From NCBI GenBank assembly GCA_965644295.1, contig CBFFRP010000399.1, positions 1 to 64,000 of the forward strand: a stretch of DNA of 64,000 bases, given 5' to 3'. This stretch comes from Paraphysomonas bandaiensis (Eukaryota > Chrysophyceae). A program made the position numbers and the translations under genes. The stretch's first letter is position 1; every line of letters begins with the position of its first letter. Positions 1-10,236 of the stretch are shown here, piece after piece. The notes under the pieces are model-generated. The model saw only the letters and a list, made by a program, of their open reading frames with translations. It did not search any database and had not been told where the DNA came from.

Positions 1-1
1 G

Positions 2-2293
2 TTTTATTGGGGACAGCCAGTGGTGTCAGTGGTATTACGTCAACAGCAGTCTAAATTTACTTTTGCACCGCATGCTGAGTATGGATTCGCCGTAGGATCA
101 ACATGTTGTGCGAATGGAGCAACATTGGTGTATATACCAGCTCGGGGGAGTAGAAAATTTTATGTGCGTAGAGATGTGCGAGCGGTAAAGTTGGGATTAG
201 AGGATAGAGTCAGATCCATGAAGGAGATCCAAGAAATGAATCCTACGATTTCTGAGGATGGTACAATAAATTTTCCGTCAATAAAAGCGGCATCTCAGGA
301 CTATGTTGAGTTGTGTGCGGCACCATGGCATCCTAGTCATGAAATGTTGGACGATGATGCTATTTTGGCTAAAGACCTTGACAGTATGGAAGCGATTTGT
401 AGTGATAAAGTTTCAGGAGTTCAGGAGGGTGTGGAAGAGCGTTTGGGTTGGTCTAGTACAGCAGGGGATAATGTATTACTGGACTACGATGGAGTACTTG
501 CGAAAAAGCCAGCGGAGCAACCTTCGACATGTGTTTCTCCTGAATTATGTACGGATAAGGAGGTGTATCGCAAACGTGGAAGACCACGAAAGGATGCAGA
601 GCATGTTGTGTTACACGACTCAAATTTGGATGAGTTGTGTGTGGCTAAGCGGCTACGTGGAGAGAGACAGCCTGTTCAGCGATATACACCGGTAGTGACG
701 ACTGCACAACGAAAGCCGAGAGATAGCTCGAGGGATCCGACATTGAATGAGGCTATTAACGGTCTCGAGTGGGATAAGGTGTGGAAACCAGCATGTGAAA
801 AGGAATTGTCAACTTTAGCAGAGAGAGAAACTGGAGAGCAAGTATTGGCGGAAGATATTCCTCATGGGGCTCCGATTTATCCGACGAAGTTTGTTTTGCA
901 TAAGAAAGAGGATGCTATGGGAAATATGCAGGAAGCAAAAGCACGCTTGGTTGTTATCGGAAATTGGATTCAAGGTGTATTCCAGAGTTTATTTGCTCCA
1001 ACGTCGCATGAAAAGTCGTTGAAACTCTTGTTTGCTATAGCTATTATGTTTAGTTTAATTGTCGTCGGTATCGACATAAAAGGGGCGTTTCTGTATCCAG
1101 AGATGTCTGAGCCAGTGTATATTCAGCTTCCATCTCAAATTACAGATAATATTTCAGTGTTTTGGAAACTAAAAAAGACGTTATATGGACTGCCGGAGAG
1201 TCCTTCAGCATTTTATAATGATGTATCAGGGTTTTTACTGCGGTATGGATATACTCGAACGGCAGCGGATCCGTGTATGTTCTATAAACGAAGGGGTTCG
1301 AAATTAATTATGATGGTGGTGCATGTGGATGATTTTGCAGTGGCAAGTACGGATCAGGAGTTAATTGATGATCTGTTGCGAACGCTAAGGGTGAGATATG
1401 CGTTGAAGGTATCAGAATCTCTTGAGACTTTCCTGGGAATTCACATCGAACATTTGCCGGATGGAACTATGTGTCTGACGCAACCTAAACAGATTGATGA
1501 GCTGGTGAAGGAGTATGGACTTCAGAAGCTGAAATATGCAAATGTGCCTATGTCGTCAAAATTTTCGGATGAAGATCAGGATGACTCACCGCGCTGTGAT
1601 TATACTCGGTATATGAGGTTGCTAGGGAAGTTATTGTTTATTATTAAAACTCGACCAGACATTGCATATGCGGTGAATCGACTGGCTACACGTGCTCAGT
1701 GGTGTACGGAGAAGGATTTTCAGGCTCTGCTTCGTGTTGTAAGTTACCTGGGGGGAACACGAGAAATGGGCATATGTTTTCACAGAACAGCTAAAGCTGA
1801 TGCAGCAGCGGCGACGCGTTTGTTTTGTTTTGTTGACGCTACGTATGCATCGCACCCAGATTCTCGATCCCAAACGGGATACTGCTTCTCATTGGGAGAT
1901 TTTGCAGGGATGTTTTACTCTAGGTCGACAAAGCAAACGAATGTGACGCTGTCGTCTACTGAGAGTGAGAATTCTGCAGCAGTCGAGGCTACAAAAGAGA
2001 TTATATGGTTTAGACAATTGCTAGCGGAATTGGGGTTTGAGCAGTTGGAACCCACTCTAATTTTTGCGGATAATGCGTCGATGATTACTCTGGCTGAGGA
2101 TTTTAGTGGAAATCATAAGAGGGTCAAGCATTATATTACAAGAGTAAACTTTTTAATTGAGCAGGTGCGTGAAGGAGTGATAAGGTTTCAACACGTGCCA
2201 TCAGAATCAAATGTTGCTGATATTCTGACTAAACCTTTGGGTCCTGTTGATTTTCATCGCCTTCGGCCGCTGTTGCTTGGAATGAAGGAGTAA
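2..2293 (+). CDS. Ty1/copia Pol polyprotein, 5'-partial (integrase C-terminus, reverse transcriptase, RNase H)
   Basis: Open from the window edge to a TAA at 2291-2293, so the true start lies outside. The first ~70 residues look like the integrase tail seen in copia elements. A 200-residue basic linker follows, containing an AT-hook-like KRGRPRKD. Reverse transcriptase motifs come in order: RLVVIGNW, VVGIDIKGAFLYPEM, LKKTLYGLPESPSAFY, and the catalytic VHVDDFAVAS (YVDD in most relatives). KTRPDIAYAVNRL and the RNase H motifs VDATYASHPDSRSQTGY, SSTESE and FADNAS are followed by the terminal VPSESNVADILTKPL. No stop or frameshift interrupts ~760 codons, so this copy is young or recently active. 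Element identity is certain; activity is not shown. Confidence 0.93.
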   Translation, partial: FYWGQPVVSVVLRQQQSKFTFAPHAEYGFAVGSTCCANGATLVYIPARGSRKFYVRRDVRAVKLGLEDRVRSMKEIQEMNPTISEDGTINFPSIKAASQDYVELCAAPWHPSHEMLDDDAILAKDLDSMEAICSDKVSGVQEGVEERLGWSSTAGDNVLLDYDGVLAKKPAEQPSTCVSPELCTDKEVYRKRGRPRKDAEHVVLHDSNLDELCVAKRLRGERQPVQRYTPVVTTAQRKPRDSSRDPTLNEAINGLEWDKVWKPACEKELSTLAERETGEQVLAEDIPHGAPIYPTKFVLHKKEDAMGNMQEAKARLVVIGNWIQGVFQSLFAPTSHEKSLKLLFAIAIMFSLIVVGIDIKGAFLYPEMSEPVYIQLPSQITDNISVFWKLKKTLYGLPESPSAFYNDVSGFLLRYGYTRTAADPCMFYKRRGSKLIMMVVHVDDFAVASTDQELIDDLLRTLRVRYALKVSESLETFLGIHIEHLPDGTMCLTQPKQIDELVKEYGLQKLKYANVPMSSKFSDEDQDDSPRCDYTRYMRLLGKLLFIIKTRPDIAYAVNRLATRAQWCTEKDFQALLRVVSYLGGTREMGICFHRTAKADAAAATRLFCFVDATYASHPDSRSQTGYCFSLGDFAGMFYSRSTKQTNVTLSSTESENSAAVEATKEIIWFRQLLAELGFEQLEPTLIFADNASMITLAEDFSGNHKRVKHYITRVNFLIEQVREGVIRFQHVPSESNVADILTKPLGPVDFHRLRPLLLGMKE

Positions 2294-2431
2294 ACAGGGA
2301 AGAGAAATTAAAATTTATAATATATGCATGATGTGTTGAGTATTTCGTGATATTATATAACTAATTATGGTGTTATTCAGATTCTGAATCAACGAGTATT
2401 CTCGTTATCTTCTTGTCTTCGGACAATATTG
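2294..2431. other. 3' untranslated segment of the copia element
   Basis: AT-rich, non-coding stretch between the pol stop codon and the tandem array. Its last bases before the array (about 2418-2431) vaguely resemble the array spacer, as if the array grew from this edge. Confidence 0.5.
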
Positions 2432-2946
2432 CCTGCGTTTCATTTGGGATGTTAAAGCCTATGACACAGAGCACTTTATGTTTTCTATAGGCAAAGGCCT
2501 GCGTTTCATTTGGGATGTTAAAGCCTATGACACAGAGCATTATTTTATTCTGCCTATAGACAATTGCCTGCGTTTCATTTGGGATGTTAAAGCCTATGAC
2601 ACAGAGCACTTTATGTTGTCTATAGGCAAAGGCCTGCGTTTCATTTGGGATGTTAAAGCCTATGACACAGAGCATTATTTTATTCTGCCTATAGACAATT
2701 GCCTGCGTTTCATTTGGGATGTTAAAGCCTATGACACAGAGCACTTTATGTTGTCTATAGGCAAAGGCCTGCGTTTCATTTGGGATGTTAAAGCCTATGA
2801 CACAGAGCATTATTTTATTCTGCCTATAGACAATTGCCTGCGTTTCATTTGGGATGTTAAAGCCTATGACACAGAGCACTTTATGTTGTCTATAGGCAAA
2901 GGCCTGCGTTTCATTTGGGATGTTAAAGCCTATGACACAGAGCATT
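2432..2946 (+). repeat. Tandem array: eight 42-bp cores with alternating, mutually inverted spacers
   Basis: Eight near-identical 42-bp cores begin at 2432, 2498, 2567, 2633, 2702, 2768, 2837 and 2903 (spacing 66, 69, 66, 69...). The array is thus about four 135-bp dimers. The 24-nt spacer contains TTGTCTATAGGCA and the 27-nt spacer contains TGCCTATAGACAA, exact reverse complements, so every internal core is flanked by a 13-bp inverted pair. The first 24-nt spacer differs by one base. Because 135 is divisible by three, both strands carry long open frames (2478-2948 plus, 2373-2945 minus); these are best treated as by-products. The array ends directly at the polypurine tract, inside the element's 3' non-coding region. 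Confidence 0.95.
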
Positions 2947-2956
2947 AAGGGGGGGG
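2947..2956 (+). promoter_or_regulatory. Polypurine tract of the copia element
   Basis: AAGGGGGGGG immediately precedes TTGTGACTCAG. In LTR retrotransposons such a tract primes plus-strand DNA and abuts the 3' LTR. Confidence 0.7.
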
Positions 2957-2957
2957 T

Positions 2958-3464
2958 TGTGACTCAGTCGAGCAATAGCCGATTGATGTCATGGTATTTA
3001 ATATTTATTTATAGGTTCATAATCTTATGGACGATAAGCAGATCAGGCGTTGGACTGAACATAGGAGGGTGTGTTGTCATCCCCGTATAGGACATTGACT
3101 GTCGTTGGATTGTGAGCTTGGCTTGGTAGTATACAGCAGTATACTGCACTATACAGTGGGTGCCTGGTATACAGGATATATACATTGTAGTGAAGACAGC
3201 CAGCTACAGTATACAGTAGAGTAACGGTATACCATTATACGGTGTATGATGACAATACTAGGTAGGATATGTACAGTCCAATATGTACAGTGGATTGGTA
3301 TAGAGTAAGGGCATATATATGCCCAAGGTGTGAGCTGTAGGTGTAGTCTGTGATAGAAGATAGATTAGAATGCTAGTCATTATTATCACAGATAACCTCT
3401 GATAAAACAAGTTAATAACACTATCGTTTACTATCAACTTGTGGCTTGTTATTGCCTTACAACA
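2958..3464 (+). mobile_element. 3' LTR of the first copia element (end inferred)
   Basis: The LTR would start TGTGACTC just after the polypurine tract and end TTACAACA, giving TGT...ACA termini. Two parts recur elsewhere on the plus strand: about 3045-3130 resembles 26048-26140, and about 3405-3464 resembles 27050-27116, which also ends in ACAACA. That supports the 3' boundary. The middle is rich in GTATAC palindromes. The 5' LTR is outside the window, so boundaries are not confirmed by LTR-LTR comparison. Confidence 0.6.
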
Positions 3465-3519
3465 AGTACTTAATATGATATAGATATATTATCATGCTGA
3501 TAAGAAGAGACGAGGAACT

Positions 3520-4126
3520 ATGAAAGCATACAAAAGTAGAGATATTTACAGATGTTTTTGGAGTCCAGTTGAAGGTGAACCAAACAAGCACGAGTGCAAA
3601 GTCAGTGGGCGCAGACGACAACAGAATATTCGGAATGGATACAACAATTTAAAGAATCACACGATATCACATGATGACTGGGAAGAGTCAATTACGAAGT
3701 AATTACGGGCTATCTACACCACTAGTCCAATGGATGCTTTCGTCTTCCAACCGTCCGATAAAGCAAGAAACATTTATGACGGGCAGAGTAGATTGTTGAA
3801 TTGAACCTTCCATTCACTTTCTGTGAGAAGAAAATAAATAGAAAGAAGCCTTGTTTGAGTAAAATGACTGCAAAGGCACTTAAGAAGTATTTGGGACTTT
3901 TGCAGGTGAAAGTACGTGAAATCATAAAAGATATGCTTCCACCTACATTTGGTCTAATAATTGACGGATGGACCACAGACTCTCACCACTACAGTGCCAT
4001 ATTTGCCACCTTTTGTGGCCGGATGCATGCATATCTCAATTAATTTTGAATGAATGTGGCGATGACGACGTCACCGATGATGGCTCCGATAATGAGTACG
4101 AGGACAGTTGTGATTAACTAAACAGT
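3520..4126 (+). pseudogene. hAT-family (BED-finger) transposase remnant
   Basis: A BED-like zinc finger (CFW...HECKVSGRR...GYNNLKNH...H) is read at 3520-3702. The homology then continues through stops and frame changes to FCEKKINRKKP and MLPPTFGLIIDGWTTDSHHYSAIFATF at about 3800-4020. The DGWT...HY signature is typical of hAT-type transposases with BED fingers. An acidic tail is coded at about 4030-4117. The frame is broken at least twice and the catalytic middle and C-terminal dimerisation region are absent. A second, minus-strand copy at 19787-20530 shares both the PMDAFVFQPS-like stretch and the acidic tail, confirming a repeated family. Confidence 0.75.
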
Positions 4127-4199
4127 AGGTAGTCTTCGCTTTTGGCGAGGAAGTGGGTTTGGTTAATATGTGAACTTAATGACGGGTACTTCATATGGA

Positions 4200-4275
4200 A
4201 TCTACGCAATGGTTTATTTGCTGAATAATGATACTAATATATTACAATATATTGCAATAGTATTGTTGGACCAGA
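4200..4275. repeat. AT-rich subterminal motifs of the hAT remnant
   Basis: Copies of AATATATTGCAATA with inverted relatives resemble the subterminal bases of the MITE at 9088-9277 and of the element edge at 19787. This is probably the decayed 3' end of the hAT element; no intact CCCTG terminus is visible. Confidence 0.4.
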
Positions 4276-4360
4276 GTTGAACTACAAAGTATTGACTTCG
4301 TGAATTGCGAATAATGATTAGTGATTACAGATGTAACATTCATGTGAAATTTTTTGTTTC

Positions 4361-4513
4361 TGACTAGGTGAATACCATAAACATATAAACATCTAGTCAA
4401 TCTGGTCACCCTAGTCATTGTAAACTGAAAATATGAATTATTAAATGACTAGGTTTTAACACCAATTTTGGTGTGGCTACGAAATTACACCAAATTGACT
4501 AGGTTGAATAATA
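4361..4513 (+). repeat. TGACTAGGT-type repeat arm
   Basis: Repeated TGACTAGGT motifs end in GACTAGGTTGAATAATA. The stretch is closely similar along its length to the right arm of the inverted-repeat element at 15152-15524. Only one arm is present here, so it is a fragment or a one-armed copy. Confidence 0.75.
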
Positions 4514-4580
4514 GATCCCACAAAATAAACATAGCCCTACCTCATACGTACTGATGTATTGTGCGTAAAGTAACAAACAT

Positions 4581-6512
4581 TTACGCGAAAATCAATATCA
4601 TCAAAACTGCAAAAGGAATAGCAGACCACTTTTTATTCAAATGAATTCTGTTCGCATCACTCTTCCCGCCGCCTATTTCAATTTCACAATAATCTCCTTC
4701 GTTTAGTCCTTCGCACTCACAACCATCATAATTGGTGGGGTTACAGGTACCACTGTGCATACATATGCGCACTCAGTCAGATATTTCAAGTCACATATCT
4801 ACTCACAGATTGTTGCATGGAACTCCTCCTCTGTCACACAAGAGCCCTGGCATTCCTTTGTAAACGACATCTTTAACAGTACCGTCACCATCTTGATCAC
4901 CACCCAAAATATACAATGTATCAGGCTGACGAGCACAAATTACATACATATCATATTTTTTAAATGTGTTATCTCACCCCTTCGCTCGATGGAAACACTT
5001 CCAAAGTCAACCCCCAAAGCCCTAAGAATAGAAGCTCACCATCGATAATAGTTTCGGCCCACTCACTGGAGGAGTACAATTCAAGCGGACTGCTTCCACC
5101 ACCTTGTCTATAATTCACCATAGTCCAAGAAGATCCGTTTACAGACCAGTACACACTCACTGAAGCTGACATTTTGCTGACTCTCTTGTTTCCAAAGTCT
5201 CCAATAAACCCTCCACCAACTATCCACATCCGAGGAACAACGGATGACGAGCCTCCTAATTCTAGCACCGCCATACCGAACCATGCTAACTCTCCGAATT
5301 CTGTCTGTGATGCAATCATGGTCCAATTCTTACCATCTTCAGTGAACCATACATCCCCCTGGCTCCGAAGTCCATCAAATCTATCGTCATCTTCCAGCCA
5401 TCCTCCATAACCACCAGCAAACACCATCCTACTTCCTGTAACGGAGTCAGGGTAAGGTTGATTCACTAGTCCCATGCCACATCTAGGAGACCATGGCGCC
5501 TGTACACTGCGTCATTACGACAACATCAATATCTTAAACATACGCTGTCAAGCTGCTCCCAGTCTATCCCATAGGTATACGGCATATACCTGCAAACAAC
5601 AATTACAGATGCTACTATTTTCAGTGATCACCCACATCGCTCTCGTTAAGGGGGGTTCCCTATCATCTACGCGGTAAATAGATCTCAGAACCCATACTTC
5701 ACTGTTTAAAGGTGTGCCGCCCATTATCCATAGCGTATTATTATATACGACCGATCCGTGCCACCCACGTGGTGACCATGGAGCATAATGCACGAAGCTA
5801 AATATAAAGTGAGGAATTTGACCTTGAAAGAATTAAAAACTTACAACCACGTGATACCATCCTCTGTAACCCAAACATCATTCATTGCGCTTGGTGCAAA
5901 TCCTCCGGTAAGTATCATCAAATCATCAACTTCATCATTATCAATATCCACGGCATCGAGACCGTGTCCGTATCTGGCATACCTGGCCAAAATTTAAATG
6001 TAGCCACTACTATTGTTCAAATACACACCATGGTGCCACCTAAATAGAACGCATGACATAAAGTCTACAAAATTTAAATAGCTTACAGGTCCAGGTTGAA
6101 GAGCGTCCTGGTTTTGTGCATAGAAATCACCTCTCAGACCTGTAATTTGATTCCAATTCTCTGTATCATTTCCAGTCAAATATAATCAAAGTGATTTTAC
6201 ACTAACTGAAAAATTGCACACCTGCATCACTTGACCACCATACATCTGCAGTTTTATCGCTAAATTCTAAATTATACGTCGGGTACAAGTCAGAATGGCC
6301 CCCAACTAGCCAAATCTTATTTAAAAATATACAACTAGCATGAGCTGGCAGGGAGTTAGAGCGGAATATATTTATACACTATTCATACCATTTCTTCCAC
6401 TCCAGATATTACCCTCTGGAATAAGTTCTTTCCATGTCACTGATGTTTGCGGCAATTGACATCTGACAAAAGCGTTAAGCAATATTACTCCTACACACAA
6501 AATGCCCTTCAT
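4581..6512 (-). CDS. Secreted kelch-type protein with EGF-like C-terminus and putative GPI anchor (10 exons)
   Basis: Exons on the minus strand: 6389-6512, 6222-6344, 6087-6160, 6029-6039, 5845-5982, 5636-5797, 5544-5589, 4978-5499, 4807-4925, 4581-4752. The spliced frame is 496 codons plus TAA. The product starts with a signal peptide (MKGILCVGVILLNAFVRC). It contains repeated kelch-like blades (WSGRNAHAS...IWLVGGH, SPRGWHGSVVYNNTLWIMGG, RMVFAGGYGG...DVWFTEDGKNWT, VPRMWIVGGGF), then CN...GTCNP...CECEGLNEGDYCE, an EGF-like loop. The end is hydrophobic (IPFAVLMILIFA), as in GPI-anchor signals. Introns are only 44-61 nt, all GT-AG. The 11-nt exon restores an APWYARYGHGLDAVD segment that fails without it. 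The family is recognisable but its ligand is unknown. Start is the first ATG before the signal peptide. Confidence 0.85.
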
Positions 6513-6870
6513 CGAGCCTCAAATCAATCGTTTTAGTCAAAATTCTCACAGCAACTCATTATCTGGACAGCAATAATGATGCGTACAGGGTGAGAGTTGA
6601 AATCTTCAAACGATTTTTGACAATCATGATAACTGATTACTTATGAAGGGTGTGGGTGTCAAACTGGTCTAACAAACTCAACGGAAAACCGAAAAATAAT
6701 ATAAAGTGTGGAATTTATATGTGGAAATACGGAATATCCAGGATATTGGACTACGTATTACGTTGTATGTTGTATTTTATGATTCATGTGTGCCAAGAAC
6801 TCTTTTGGTGTGTGAAAGAACATAACATACATATATAGAACACACGCCACAGGGCATCATGATATCAGAG
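6513..6870. other. Upstream region of the kelch gene
   Basis: AT-rich non-coding sequence; presumably holds the promoter of the minus-strand kelch gene. The plus-strand frame at 6650-6838 has no recognisable domain. Confidence 0.4.
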
Positions 6871-6871
6871 A

Positions 6872-7175
6872 CTAACTAACACTGAGTGGCACACCTCTGC
6901 TGTCTTGTCTTAAAAGATATGTGGCTTATAGAGATTGTGTGATGCTGTTAGTGGTAACGACTTCACACATAGATTACACTTGAGCTGAATATGGAACACA
7001 ACCCCTGTGAGCGTATATATGGAGGCGTCTACTGGTACACTGTCAGAAAGGACTCCACCCTCTCCTCTGATTTCATTCTTGGTACTCTTCCTGTAAAATA
7101 GGGTACAATTAACAACATCAGACTATGACGTCATTGCGTTACTATGCGGAGTCGACTATCTGGCACCCTATGTGG
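6872..7175 (+). repeat. Dispersed ~280-bp repeat, copy A
   Basis: Blocks such as CACACCTCTGCTGTCTT, CACACATAGATTA, GAGGCGTCT, TGACGTCATT and TCTGGCACC occur in the same order in the reverse complement of 18060-18330. It is non-coding, with no terminal repeats seen. Confidence 0.7.
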
Positions 7176-7571
7176 GATTGAGACACCAGGACAAAGGCAC
7201 ATAGCGCGAGTACATCTTTATCGAAACCGATGGGCTTTTCTGTTGATTGTCCAATGAACGAGCTTGTAGGTTTACCCTATGTCCGTTCTATATATAATGT
7301 ATACGTTAGCTGCGATGTACGTTGTCTTTCGTGTGATATGTAATTCCGGGCAATTGTTAATTTATTGTGAATAATTGACATTTTCTATGATATTTTCTAC
7401 TTTACATATACCGTAACAGAGGATGCTTTGTATCTAGCCAATCATATATAATATAAATGCCGACCCTGGTAGACTATTTGTAGTTGTGTTTATATTGAGA
7501 TCACTCGGCCTATTTGGTACCTTAATGTACGCTGTAGAGTACATTTTAAATCGGTTATTACCTCGAGTGCA

Positions 7572-7802
7572 TTAGCAATAATATACAGGTTTTATCACCG
7601 GACCTAAATGAGACACTAGGATCTCTAAGTCTACTTCATTTAGGCCAAAAGCAATGCCTATAGCTCTTATCTGCTCTTCACTAGCATTAACAATTGAAGG
7701 GTCAAGTCCTCCTAGCATTAATCTTAAGGTTCTTCTTACTGACTCCAAATTCGAAGGATCTTGTACCCTGTCATTCTCCTCCTTATACATAGTAATCAAC
7801 AA
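7572..7802 (-). CDS. Small hypothetical protein (76 aa)
   Basis: Minus-strand frame beginning MLITMYKEENDRVQDPSNLESV and ending GPVIKPVYYC. It is hydrophilic and helical-looking, with a leucine pattern (RRTLRLMLGGLD, AIGIAFGLNEVDLEILVSHLG) more protein-like than its neighbours. I recognise no family. No adjoining exons could be fixed, so it may be a fragment of a larger or dead gene. Confidence 0.3.
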   Translation of the reverse strand: MLITMYKEENDRVQDPSNLESVRRTLRLMLGGLDPSIVNASEEQIRAIGIAFGLNEVDLEILVSHLGPVIKPVYYC

Positions 7803-8570
7803 TATAAATGAATAACAATAATGAAATCTACAACTACAACACTATCACACTATCTACAAGCAACTTCCAGAGTGCATCTTATTATCAATAATTAGTATGT
7901 ATCTACCTACGATTCCGTGATCAATGGAATGACCATCATTCATATTCAATACCAAACACATCAGTCTAATACGATTGATCACAATAACTTATTATCAATG
8001 TATAAGGGAAGATACATCCAGTATTCTCATTGTAGTTGAAGCCTTGTATACGTACTTCCAAGCACGGTAACTAAACAATAAGCCCTGAAGGAAATACGTA
8101 AAGTACAACTGTATTACTGGATAAATAGTCTATCAGCGTGGATATCAAACCGGAATTCTCCAGTAAACTTCTCCAGCCGCCTTAAGGATCAATACATATA
8201 TATTAATAACATATAGATATATCATCAATCATTACCTTCATCATTATGTTTCATTATTGGTAATCCTGTCTTTCTGTATCTTTTGAATGGATATATAAGT
8301 ATGAATGAAACGCATGAGTTGTCATAGTCATAATATATCATATAGCTTAATGTGAAATATGTGACAATAATAATAATATTCAACCTATGTTGCACATATA
8401 GATAGTATGTACAAACTTAAGCATATACATTAGAGAGCTCATATAGCATAGAATAACCGGATAGCTGGTTATTACATAAACAGCTATAAACAGGTCCCAC
8501 GAAATTGATACCAATCAAAAGTATCATTTATTAGAAATTGACTATTGAGTTCTGCTATATAATATATAAG
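7803..8570. other. Gene-free AT-rich stretch
   Basis: No open frame with protein character and no clear repeat; short AT-rich simple motifs only. Confidence 0.5.
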
Positions 8571-8800
8571 AACAATTGAAAGCTGTAGTTATAAGGTATT
8601 TAAATTACAGTAGTAAACAGGAGTATTCTTATTAATCGTACTATTATGAGAATGAATGGCGATGCGTATATAGTATATAGTAGTGAAACGGAATATAGTG
8701 ATGCAAGTTGAAGCGACGAAGTAAGATCGTACGAGAAATGGGTGGTAGTAGAGATAACATGAAATTGGTGAATGATAAGAGATATTGATAATAATGGTTA
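8571..8800 (+). mobile_element. Decayed copia LTR fragment
   Basis: Aligns by eye in order with the LTR at 40845-41166: ATTGAAAGCTGTAGTT, TATTATGAGAATGAATGG, TAGTGAAACGGAATATA, GTAAGATCGTACGAGAAATGG, GTAGTAGAGATAACA, TTGGTGAA. Many substitutions and indels mark it as old. Neither LTR terminus is intact. Confidence 0.6.
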
Positions 8801-9087
8801 ATGATTCTCAGCATTGAGTATAAGTTTACCTTCAGTTGCTAAGTCAATACTTCTCATATAAGGTCAAACTTTGATAAATTGATTGATAGTTGAGATAACA
8901 TGAATTTTGCTAATGACAATGAATGATAAGTGAGATTGATCATAATTAATAAGTAAAGCATTGAGTGTGATTTACGTTCACTATATCAATCTTTTATCAT
9001 CCTACTATATGTAAATACTAATATTGCCGACTTTTAAGGTTAATGTGGTAACCCATACAGTATTATGGTAGTGTGTGTAGGTACTTG

Positions 9088-9277
9088 CAGGGCCAGTCAA
9101 AATATATTGGATTGCAATACATATTGCAATTATTTATTTTGCTTGCTACAATATAATGATTATTATTTTAGCAAAATTTGGCCTTGCAATATAGTGCAAC
9201 ATACTTAATAATTATTATTGGTCTTGAAAATATTATAGTTTTTATTTTTGGTTGCAATATATTGTTGACTGGCCCTG
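9088..9277. mobile_element. hAT-type MITE (190 bp) with 13-bp TIRs and 8-bp target duplication
   Basis: Terminal inverted repeats CAGGGCCAGTCAA and TTGACTGGCCCTG begin with the hAT-typical CAGGG. They are followed by AT-rich subterminal AATATATTG motifs. Flanks GGTACTTG (9080-9087) and GTTACTTG (9278-9285) form an 8-bp duplication with one mismatch, the hAT signature. The interior has no transposase. The right flank overlaps the first bases of the solo LTR, showing that the MITE inserted later. Confidence 0.88.
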
Positions 9278-9283
9278 GTTACT

Positions 9284-9605
9284 TGTTAGAAATTGACATT
9301 TCTAGTAATAAGACCTTGATAAACACTTATATAGAATTTTATATAATTATATGTGATACCATACTTCGTTCATTGATGTTCACCAACTCTTTTTATCTCT
9401 ACTACACCAACCATTTCTAGTACGATCTTACATCGTCACTATCTTGTACAGTCAGTATATTTCCGTTTCATCACTACAATGGCTATCATATTATTGGTTC
9501 TCATAATACAGCTAGCTACTACTGTATTCTTTGAGTAACGGATATAATTCAAATATCTTGTGGAAACTACAGCTTTTAATTGCTCACAAACAGCAAAACT
9601 CAACA
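9284..9605 (-). mobile_element. Solo LTR of a copia family (322 bp)
   Basis: The reverse complement starts TGTTGAGTTTTGCTGTTTGT and ends TTCTAACA (TG...CA). It matches the 322-bp LTR at 40845-41166 over its whole length with scattered substitutions. The right flank GTACT (9606-9610) matches GTACT at 9081-9085, which lies left of the MITE, so the 5-bp duplication was split by that insertion. No internal retrotransposon sequence adjoins either end, hence solo. Confidence 0.9.
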
Positions 9606-9610
9606 GTACT

Positions 9611-10236
9611 TTGTAGGATGATATAGAGTAAGTAGTAGAATGTTAAGGGATTTCTATATGGAAGTAGAAAACTAGTTATTTGTGGCAGGGAAACATCTTC
9701 TAAAATTAGCAATGGGAAAATAGGGACAAGGATATATTTTTAGTATAGCGGAGCTTTGAGAGTTGCAAGAGTAATAAGTTACAGTTAAGTGACGACTGTT
9801 GTAAGAAGGCTTTAGCACTATTCCCTATCATATATCGCCTGTACGCCTGGAAGTGGAAGATACAACTATCAATGTCTCCATCAAGGATGCTCAGACGCTC
9901 GGACACCCGTTGTCTCGTCACTTCGTTCGAAGCTGGAAAGATATCGTGGTATTATTATATATCAAGTATCCGACTGCATTCTACATAAAGCTTTACACAT
10001 AGTTTGTGCGTGCAGTACTTGAAGTTTTCATTGCGTTGCGTACTTCCAGTTAATTTATAACCATTCTACAAAGTACACAACAAACCACTAGTTTTGTACT
10101 CTACGATCCACTCGGGATTTCCCCCCAACTTTTCCATGTGACCGTTTGGCATACTTTGCAGCATGTAAATGACCGCTTTTTATGCTGTTGCTACCGCCGA
10201 TGGAACTGACAGCTGGTGTCTGTCGGATTTTCATAA
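9611..10236. other. Gene-free region downstream of the glycosyltransferase
   Basis: Nothing convincing. A minus-strand frame at 9706-9921 (71 codons) shows no domain. Confidence 0.4.

Noticed and set aside
303-695. 130-codon plus-strand frame
   Set aside because: Overlaps the copia Pol frame in another phase and has no independent protein character.
2432-2946. CRISPR array
   Set aside because: Cores are regularly spaced, but the spacers are only two alternating sequences, not unique ones. The locus lies in a eukaryotic retrotransposon with no cas genes.
2373-2948. Repeat proteins on both strands of the tandem array (190 and 156 codons)
   Set aside because: The 135-bp dimer is a multiple of three and free of stops, so any reading frame stays open by default. 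The location is a retrotransposon 3' non-coding region.
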